Origin: an uncultured beta proteobacterium
GTDB lineage: Bacteria; Pseudomonadota; Gammaproteobacteria; Burkholderiales; Burkholderiaceae
Length of the DNA stretch: 11,723 nucleotides
Assembly: GCA_903930665.1 (NCBI GenBank)
Contig: CAIYZI010000448.1
Span: 1 to 11,723, forward strand
Reading direction: 5' to 3'
Positions 7,308 through 11,723 of this stretch are shown in pieces (the first letter of the stretch is position 1; each line of letters starts with the position of its first letter). The translations under genes were made by a program, and so were the position numbers. Under the pieces are notes generated by a model. It did no database searches. It was not told where the DNA came from and saw only the letters and a program-made list of their open reading frames with translations.

Positions 7308-8894
7308 CTAGTAAATCCCAAGGCCGACCACTAAAATTCCCGCCAAAAAACCACCTGCAAAGAGCAATGCGCCCACTATCAGTCGGTGAGTACGCCTTTC
7401 TTGGAGCAAAAGGGCCTTTAAAACCTCTAACTCGCGGTTTTGTTCATTTTTTGGGCCGTGGCCCTGTTTTAAGCTTTCAGCAATCAAACGGGGGAGGGTA
7501 GGCAGAATCTTTGCCCAACTCGGTGCCTCAGCTTTCAGGCCATCAACCAAACCTCTCCAGCCCAACTGCTGACTTACCCATTTTTCCAAAATTGGCTTAG
7601 CTGTTTTCCATAAATCCAGGTCTGGATCTAATTGACGCGCTAAACCCTCCACATTTAGGAGGGTTTTTTGCAGTAAGGTGAGCTGAGGTTGTATCTCAAC
7701 CTTAAAACGACGCGAAGTTTGAAAGAGACGCATGAGCACAATACCCAAAGAAATCTCCTTCAAAGGCCGATCAAAATACGGCTCACAAACAGATCGCACC
7801 GCACCCTCTAATTCTTCTACGCGCGTATTGGCAGGGACCCAACCAGATTCAATATGAAGCTCGGCAACACGTCTGTAATCGCGATTAAAAAAGGCTAAGA
7901 AATTTAAAGCTAAGTAATTTTTATCGGTTTCACTTAGCGCGCCAACAATACCAAAGTCCAAAGAGATAAAACGGCCAAACGTGTCAGGCTCCAAACTAAT
8001 CAGAATATTTCCGGGGTGCATATCCGCATGGAAAAAACCATACTCAAATACTTGCGTAAAGAATATCTCAACACCATCGGCGGCCAATTTTTTAAAATCA
8101 ATGCCAGCTACTTTTAACTCAGCAGTACGCCCAATAGAGATACCGTTCATTCTTTCCATCACCATGACATTGGTATGGCAAAGATCCCAGTACATTTCTG
8201 GGATCATTAGTTTTTTGGAATCAGAAAAATATCTACGCAACTGACTTGCGTTCGCAGCTTCACGCATGAGATCTAATTCATCATGTAAATAAGTATCAAA
8301 CTCCGCCACATTCTCACGTGGCTTTAAACGGCGTCCATCTTCGGAGGATTTTTCAATGATTTTTGCTAAGTCATACATCAAGGCAATATCACCCTCAATC
8401 ACTGGCAATATTCCAGGGCGTAAGACTTTAATAGCAACAGCGCGATCCTCCCACTCAGGGTGCTTCTCGGTACCCAGCAGTATTCCGAAGTGAACCTGAG
8501 CTACAGAGGCACTAGCAACGGGTGTGGCATCAAAACTCATGAAGACTTCTTCAATTGGCTTGCCCAGTGCCAGCTCAATCAATCGACGTGATTCTTCATT
8601 TGAAAATGGAGGAACTTGATCCTGTAATTTTGCCAACTCATCTGAAATATCTTCAGGCAATAAATCACGGCGAGTAGAAAGAACCTGCCCAAACTTTACA
8701 AAGATTGGACCAAGCGCTTCAAGCGTTAAGCGAATTCTTGCGCCTCTTGGTAAATCCGAATTTGGGGAAAGCCAGCAAAGGATAGTCAAAAAACCACGGC
8801 GTAGGCCAGGCCTTAAGTTATCGCGCAATAAAGGTAGTAAGCCGTAGCGCCATGCAGTAAAAAAAATGAAGAAAAGGCGAGTAAGTCTGCGCAC
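7308..8894 (-). CDS. ubiB: UbiB, atypical protein-kinase-like ATPase of ubiquinone synthesis
   Basis: This is a membrane-anchored member of the ABC1/ADCK/UbiB family, needed for ubiquinone synthesis and thought to use ATPase activity to assist handling of lipid intermediates. The 528 residues show the family KxGQ motif (KFGQ, 67-70), the Ala-rich loop ASASVAQVH (127-135) replacing the usual Gly loop, invariant Lys156 in VAIKVLRPG, the catalytic segment HADMHPGN (289-296) and DFG (313-315). Two C-terminal hydrophobic helices lie at about 503-526. The length is close to other proteobacterial UbiB proteins. The start is GTG: MRRLTRLFFIFF matches the conserved N-terminus, and this codon lies only 3 bases after the ubiJ stop, indicating translational coupling. 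Two plus-strand terminator-shaped hairpins lie inside this gene. Confidence 0.97.
   Translation of the reverse strand: MRRLTRLFFIFFTAWRYGLLPLLRDNLRPGLRRGFLTILCWLSPNSDLPRGARIRLTLEALGPIFVKFGQVLSTRRDLLPEDISDELAKLQDQVPPFSNEESRRLIELALGKPIEEVFMSFDATPVASASVAQVHFGILLGTEKHPEWEDRAVAIKVLRPGILPVIEGDIALMYDLAKIIEKSSEDGRRLKPRENVAEFDTYLHDELDLMREAANASQLRRYFSDSKKLMIPEMYWDLCHTNVMVMERMNGISIGRTAELKVAGIDFKKLAADGVEIFFTQVFEYGFFHADMHPGNILISLEPDTFGRFISLDFGIVGALSETDKNYLALNFLAFFNRDYRRVAELHIESGWVPANTRVEELEGAVRSVCEPYFDRPLKEISLGIVLMRLFQTSRRFKVEIQPQLTLLQKTLLNVEGLARQLDPDLDLWKTAKPILEKWVSQQLGWRGLVDGLKAEAPSWAKILPTLPRLIAESLKQGHGPKNEQNRELEVLKALLLQERRTHRLIVGALLFAGGFLAGILVVGLGIY
7642..7669 (+). terminator. Terminator-shaped hairpin antisense to ubiB
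   Basis: On the plus strand a 9-bp perfect stem, AAACCCTCC (7642-7650) and GGAGGGTTT (7658-7666), has a 7-base loop and a run of six T at 7664-7669. In the ubiB sense direction only three T follow, so the shape points to the plus strand. It coincides with conserved UbiB codons (KTLLNVEGLA), so selection on the protein could explain it. No plus-strand gene is present. Confidence 0.35.
8183..8216 (+). terminator. Second terminator-shaped hairpin antisense to ubiB
   Basis: GATCCCAG (8183-8190) and CTGGGATC (8198-8205) form a perfect 8-bp stem with a 7-base loop, followed after five bases by six T (8211-8216) on the plus strand. The spacer between stem and T-run makes it a weaker candidate than the one at 7642. 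It overlaps conserved UbiB codons (LMIPEMYWDL). Confidence 0.25.
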
Positions 8895-8897
8895 GAT

Positions 8898-9524
8898 TTA
8901 TTTAGCCTTGTGTTTGTGTTCTAAAATTTGAATACGTTTTTCCATACGATCAACCGCATCACGTAAATCATTTAATTCAGATTTTTGAATCAAAAAATCC
9001 CGCTTGTTCAACAATACTTTCTTTTCTTCGCTCACATACTCCACGACATTAGCAATCAAATCACTTGCAGCAGAACGACCAGCGGAAAGCATTTTCTTAC
9101 CCTGCCTAACAGCAAAGTTTGCAGGAGCATCACCGATGAACCGTGAAAGATCTTCCTCGTACTCCCATCGCACTTGTCCAATCAAACGACCCAATAGCTG
9201 AGCTAAATCAGCGTCCCCAGAAATCTTCACCGCTTTAAAAGCCTGCTCACGCAAATTGCCCGAACTTCCAGCCAAATCGCTTAAAGCTTTTGCAGAAATA
9301 TCTAAACTCAAAGAGGGGCTTGATGTCGCAGTGGATGCTGCTATCAGGCCAGTCGAAGTGATTTCAAAACAAAGACGGCCAAAAGGTAATCCCACTAATA
9401 TCGTTTTATGCCCATGGCGACCCAATTCAGTCATCGCCCAAGGTTCGCGAGATAAAACGTGATTAATACCCCGGCAAATAGCGCCAGCTGCAATAGTGTG
9501 GGTTGATGGTGCTTCGGTATTCAT
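8898..9524 (-). CDS. ubiJ: UbiJ, SCP2-domain accessory factor of ubiquinone synthesis
   Basis: UbiJ is a non-catalytic partner of the soluble Ubi enzyme complex; its SCP2 domain binds the isoprenoid tail of ubiquinone precursors. The 208 residues hold an SCP2-like domain (about 10-115) opening with TIAAGAICRGINHVLSREP, in the place where E. coli UbiJ has its AGIESLLN helix. A charged coiled coil follows (about 168-206, ending LEHKHKAK), as in E. coli. Position between ubiE and ubiB is the strongest support, since the family diverges fast in sequence. The ATG at 9524 is the only reasonable start: the next Met (31) would cut into the SCP2 domain. It has no Shine-Dalgarno sequence and lies 6 bases after a terminator-like palindrome, which is unusual. 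ubiB follows after 3 bases. Confidence 0.9.
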   Translation of the reverse strand: MNTEAPSTHTIAAGAICRGINHVLSREPWAMTELGRHGHKTILVGLPFGRLCFEITSTGLIAASTATSSPSLSLDISAKALSDLAGSSGNLREQAFKAVKISGDADLAQLLGRLIGQVRWEYEEDLSRFIGDAPANFAVRQGKKMLSAGRSAASDLIANVVEYVSEEKKVLLNKRDFLIQKSELNDLRDAVDRMEKRIQILEHKHKAK

Positions 9525-9530
9525 AAGTGT

Positions 9531-9556
9531 AAAAAACCCGCACTAGTGCGGGTTTT
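9531..9556 (-). terminator. Intrinsic terminator-like palindrome between the Tim44-like gene and ubiJ
   Basis: A perfect 24-base palindrome (9533-9556) has arms AAAACCCGCAC and GTGCGGGTTTT around a central TA; in RNA, about 10 pairs with a 4-base loop. On the minus strand the 3' arm runs into six T (9536-9531), against four T on the plus strand, so the better direction is termination after the Tim44-like gene. It ends 6 bases before the ubiJ ATG, so any transcript reaching ubiJ from upstream must read through it. The hairpin is seen directly; termination efficiency is not known. Confidence 0.7.
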
Positions 9557-9577
9557 CCAATGGAAAGTACCCTAAGC

Positions 9578-10483
9578 TTAAACCAACTGCTGAATACCCG
9601 CCAGTACCCAACCGCCAGGGCCCTCTACTGGCTTAGTCAAGTTCCAGATTTCAGAAAACCGATTGGGACTAGCTCCAGCTTGTTCACAAATCATGCCCGA
9701 AAACTCTACACTGCAAAAATAGTGATCGCCGGTGGTTTCAATTCCGATTAATCGGGCATTCACTGCCACGACATCAGTCTGATTAAGGCTATCAGTACGC
9801 CCTGCCAAATCTTGTTGAATAGTGGCAAACATCACTTGTGTAGTGAATTCTCGTAAAGCCGCTAAATCGCCTTGATCCCAAGCTCTTTGCAGTCCAATAA
9901 AATACTGTTTAGCATTTTCCAAAAACGCATATTCATCAAAGCCTGGGGGCAGTGTGGATAAAAAAGGCTCTGGTTCCGAACCTACACCCCCAAATGCATT
10001 GGCTGCCGGATTAAAGGCGGATTCCTGTCGCGCTGTGGAACTAGCATTCCCACCCGAAATACTCTGAGGAACGCGAGCACTTTGGCCTGCACCTGAAAAA
10101 GCAGGAAGTAGCTTTCTAATGATAAACATAATGACGAAGCCTGCCAGTAAAGCAATCAACAAACCCGTAATTAATGAAGATGCCGCATCACCAAGCCCAA
10201 AATGAGATAGTAGGTAACCAATACCAAGCCCAGCCGCCAAACCACCCAAGAGACCGCCCATTCCACCAAAGCGACTTGGGCCTGGGGCAGGCGCTGTTTG
10301 AGGAGCTGAAGCAGGTGCAGTAGGCTGTGTTTGCTGAACAGGGGCTACCTGTCTTTGCATTGGAGCACTTGGCGCCCTACCTAAGGTTCTACCGCCGCCC
10401 AATCTTGCGGCTTCCGCCTGCCCCATTAAGGCAAAAAGCAAACTCAAACTTAACAACAGCGCTTTAAAAAAATGCTTATTCAC
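9578..10483 (-). CDS. Tim44-like domain membrane protein
   Basis: This is a predicted exported or membrane-anchored protein of unknown bacterial function; the name comes from the C-terminal domain shared with mitochondrial Tim44 and ribosomal protein mL45. In the 301 residues, a signal peptide covers about 1-25 with AEA before the likely cleavage. A Pro/Gln/Ala-rich linker follows (about 36-70), then a Gly-rich stretch (71-90), a hydrophobic helix (about 100-125) ending at RKLLP, and a Tim44-like domain (about 175-301) with FDEYAFLENAKQYFIGLQRA and FSEIWNLTKP. The GTG start is backed by GAGG 9 bases upstream and by the signal peptide beginning MNKHFFK. The gene sits between ubiE and ubiJ, an insertion relative to the contiguous E. 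coli ubiEJB cluster and, from memory, common in betaproteobacteria. A link to ubiquinone synthesis is suggested only by position. Confidence 0.88.
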   Translation of the reverse strand: MNKHFFKALLLSLSLLFALMGQAEAARLGGGRTLGRAPSAPMQRQVAPVQQTQPTAPASAPQTAPAPGPSRFGGMGGLLGGLAAGLGIGYLLSHFGLGDAASSLITGLLIALLAGFVIMFIIRKLLPAFSGAGQSARVPQSISGGNASSTARQESAFNPAANAFGGVGSEPEPFLSTLPPGFDEYAFLENAKQYFIGLQRAWDQGDLAALREFTTQVMFATIQQDLAGRTDSLNQTDVVAVNARLIGIETTGDHYFCSVEFSGMICEQAGASPNRFSEIWNLTKPVEGPGGWVLAGIQQLV

Positions 10484-10492
10484 TTTTACTTA

Positions 10493-10496
10493 CCTC
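10493..10496 (-). promoter_or_regulatory. Shine-Dalgarno site deciding the GTG start of the Tim44-like gene
   Basis: The minus strand reads GAGG here, 9 bases before the GTG at 10483. An ATG just upstream (in TTATGACG) is out of frame with the gene, so this site settles the GTG as the start. Confidence 0.7.
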
Positions 10497-10499
10497 GTG

Positions 10500-10514
10500 T
10501 AACGTCATAACGTC
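10500..10514 (-). repeat. Tandem 7-base direct repeat in the Tim44-like gene leader
   Basis: GACGTTA occurs twice on the minus strand, separated by one base (10514-10508 and 10506-10500), just ahead of the ribosome binding site. Spacing of 8 bases start to start is close to, but not equal to, one helical turn. It could be a protein-binding site or chance. Confidence 0.45.
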
Positions 10515-10522
10515 TTTACTTC

Positions 10523-10550
10523 TAAATAACTAAAGCCTCAGATATATCAA
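10523..10550 (-). promoter_or_regulatory. Possible sigma-70 promoter ahead of the Tim44-like gene
   Basis: On the minus strand TTGATA (10550-10545), overlapping the ubiE stop, is followed after 16 bases by TATTTA (10528-10523). The -35 element matches five of six consensus bases; the -10 element is poor. It lies in the longest gap of the window (63 bases), which supports a secondary promoter, but the match alone is weak. Confidence 0.25.
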
Positions 10551-11290
10551 TATTTGATACCAATGTGTAAGGCAACGATACCCCCAGTCATTCTGTGGGT
10601 CTCCACCTTGTCAAAGCCCACACCTAACATGATGTCTTTTAACGCTTCAGCATCTGGATGCATGCGAATAGATTCTGCTAAATAACGATAGCTCTCAGAG
10701 TCTTGAGCAATTTTCTCGCCAAGCCAAGGTAGCACCTTGAATGAGTAGATGTCATAAACCGGCTGCAACATTGCATCAGGTTTTGAGAACTCCAGCACTA
10801 ACACACGGCCACCTGGCTTTATCACGCGAAGCATTTCACTTAAAGCTACATCTTTGTGTGTCATGTTTCGCAAACCAAAAGCAACGGTCACCACATCAAA
10901 ATGATTTTCTGGAAATGGAATTTTCTCTGCATCAAATTGCACACAAGGCACCGCTAAACCCTTGTCTAATAATCGATCCCGCCCAACCCCCAACATAGAA
11001 GCATTGATATCGCTTAACCAAACTTGTGCCTCAGGGTTTTGACCCCAGCCAGCAGCACGCGCAAAGGCCGAAGCCAAGTCGCCAGTTCCACCAGCAATAT
11101 CCAAAATCTTTTGTCCAGGACGCACCTGCGCACGAGCTATCGTCACTTTTTTCCATAGACGATGCAAGCCAAACGACATCAAATCATTCATGACATCGTA
11201 TTTACTAGCTACCGAATGAAAGACTCCGGCAACCTTTCCAGCTTTTTCAGCTTCATCAACGCTTTGATAGCCGAAGTGCGTTTTACTCAT
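10547..11290 (-). CDS. ubiE: UbiE, demethylmenaquinol/demethoxyubiquinol C-methyltransferase
   Basis: UbiE uses S-adenosylmethionine to C-methylate the ring of the ubiquinone precursor (and demethylmenaquinol where menaquinone is made). The 247 residues match the E. coli length (251). FGYQSVDEAEKAGKVAGVFH near the N-terminus is the UbiE/COQ5 signature. The SAM-binding motif I is LDIAGGTGD (63-71), Asp94 follows in WLSDINASML, and PFPENHFDVVTVAFGLRN (125-142) and RVIKPGGRVLVLEFSKP (155-171) complete the Rossmann core. The C-terminal MTGGIVALHIG (234-244) is also typical. The ATG lies 23 bases after the DUF971 gene in AT-rich sequence with only a weak ribosome binding site. It is the first of three recognised ubiquinone genes in the same direction. 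Confidence 0.98.
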   Translation of the reverse strand: MSKTHFGYQSVDEAEKAGKVAGVFHSVASKYDVMNDLMSFGLHRLWKKVTIARAQVRPGQKILDIAGGTGDLASAFARAAGWGQNPEAQVWLSDINASMLGVGRDRLLDKGLAVPCVQFDAEKIPFPENHFDVVTVAFGLRNMTHKDVALSEMLRVIKPGGRVLVLEFSKPDAMLQPVYDIYSFKVLPWLGEKIAQDSESYRYLAESIRMHPDAEALKDIMLGVGFDKVETHRMTGGIVALHIGIKY

Positions 11291-11313
11291 ATATAAATAT
11301 CTTTATCAATGAA

Positions 11314-11700
11314 TTAGTGACTACCGCAAGAATGTCCTTGCTTTGTCATAGGGGCATCGCGGTCTAGACCAGCAGCAGCCAATTTTTCTAAATGCTCATT
11401 CCATAATGGCTCTTGGTTTTCACAAAGATATCGCAAATAATCCCAAGTATATAAACCTGAATCATGCCCATCAGAAAATGAGGGCTTAATAGCGTAATGA
11501 CCTATTGGCTCAACATTGGTAATGACAACTTCTCTTTTACCAGTCTGCAAAGTTTCTTGCCCAGGACCATGACCTTGAACCTCAGCTGATGGTGAAAGCA
11601 CCCTCAAAAGCTCGAAAGGCAAGCGATAGGTTTTGCCATCGTCATAAGACAACTCCAAAACCCTTGATTGTTGATGAACAACAATATCGCTTGGAATCAT
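11314..11700 (-). CDS. DUF971 (gamma-butyrobetaine hydroxylase-like N-terminal domain) protein
   Basis: This is a small cytosolic protein made of a single DUF971 domain. The same fold forms the N-terminal metal-binding domain of gamma-butyrobetaine hydroxylase and is attached to some Mrp/HCF101 iron-sulfur carriers. In the 128 residues, LPFELLRVLSPSAEVQGHGP (27-46), NVEPIGHYAIKPSFSDGHDS (62-81) and GLYTWDYLRYL (82-92) are the conserved core. The tail ends HSCGSH (123-128), a possible metal-binding end. No hydroxylase catalytic domain is present, so it should not be called a hydroxylase. The ATG at 11700 agrees with the usual N-terminus ahead of QSRVLEL, but the frame stays open to the window edge, so a slightly longer protein is possible. 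ubiE follows after 23 bases. The molecular role is unknown; a metal or iron-sulfur function is inference. Confidence 0.88.
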   Translation of the reverse strand: MIPSDIVVHQQSRVLELSYDDGKTYRLPFELLRVLSPSAEVQGHGPGQETLQTGKREVVITNVEPIGHYAIKPSFSDGHDSGLYTWDYLRYLCENQEPLWNEHLEKLAAAGLDRDAPMTKQGHSCGSH

Positions 11701-11723
11701 TAAACTAATACCCGTTCGATACC

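Noticed and set aside
7118..7501. A 127-codon open frame on the plus strand spanning the DUF502 and ubiB 3' ends
   Set aside because: It overlaps two well-conserved minus-strand genes in antisense, contains the intergenic hairpin, and its translation looks like no known family; it is a shadow frame.

Overview
The window reads as an ordinary chromosomal segment of a betaproteobacterium of the Burkholderiales. Moderate GC (roughly mid-40s percent by eye) together with the gene order DUF971-ubiE-Tim44-like-ubiJ-ubiB-DUF502-aspS-nudB suggests a Polynucleobacter-like member of the Burkholderiaceae. This assignment is inference from gene content and composition; no rRNA or other direct marker is present.

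All eleven genes lie on the minus strand, so transcription runs from the right edge to the left. Gaps are 3 to 63 bases and nearly all sequence is coding. From right to left: (1) a DUF971 protein and the ubiquinone block ubiE, a Tim44-like membrane protein, ubiJ and ubiB (11700 to 7308); (2) a DUF502 membrane protein, aspS and nudB (7255 to 4321); (3) an Atm1-type ABC exporter half-transporter, a type II glycerate 2-kinase and pyrC (4296 to 73). UbiE, UbiJ and UbiB belong to one pathway, in which UbiJ is an accessory lipid-binding protein of the Ubi complex and UbiB an atypical kinase/ATPase. The remaining genes are housekeeping functions (Asp-tRNA charging, folate synthesis, pyrimidine synthesis, glycerate use, glutathione/metal-linked export) with no obvious shared pathway. 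Three genes use non-ATG starts: tim44-like GTG, ubiB GTG and nudB TTG.

There is no sign of mobile elements, CRISPR, phage, tRNA or rRNA, and I found no evidence for an undescribed multi-gene system. The structure beyond the genes is mostly RNA-level. A strong terminator-shaped palindrome ends 6 bases before the ubiJ start codon. A 12-bp hairpin without a T-tract ends 8 bases before the DUF502 start codon. A weak hairpin plus T-run precedes aspS. Two terminator-shaped hairpins point the opposite way (plus strand) inside ubiB. Together these suggest that the long gene row may be divided into separately controlled segments; that is inference from sequence shape only.
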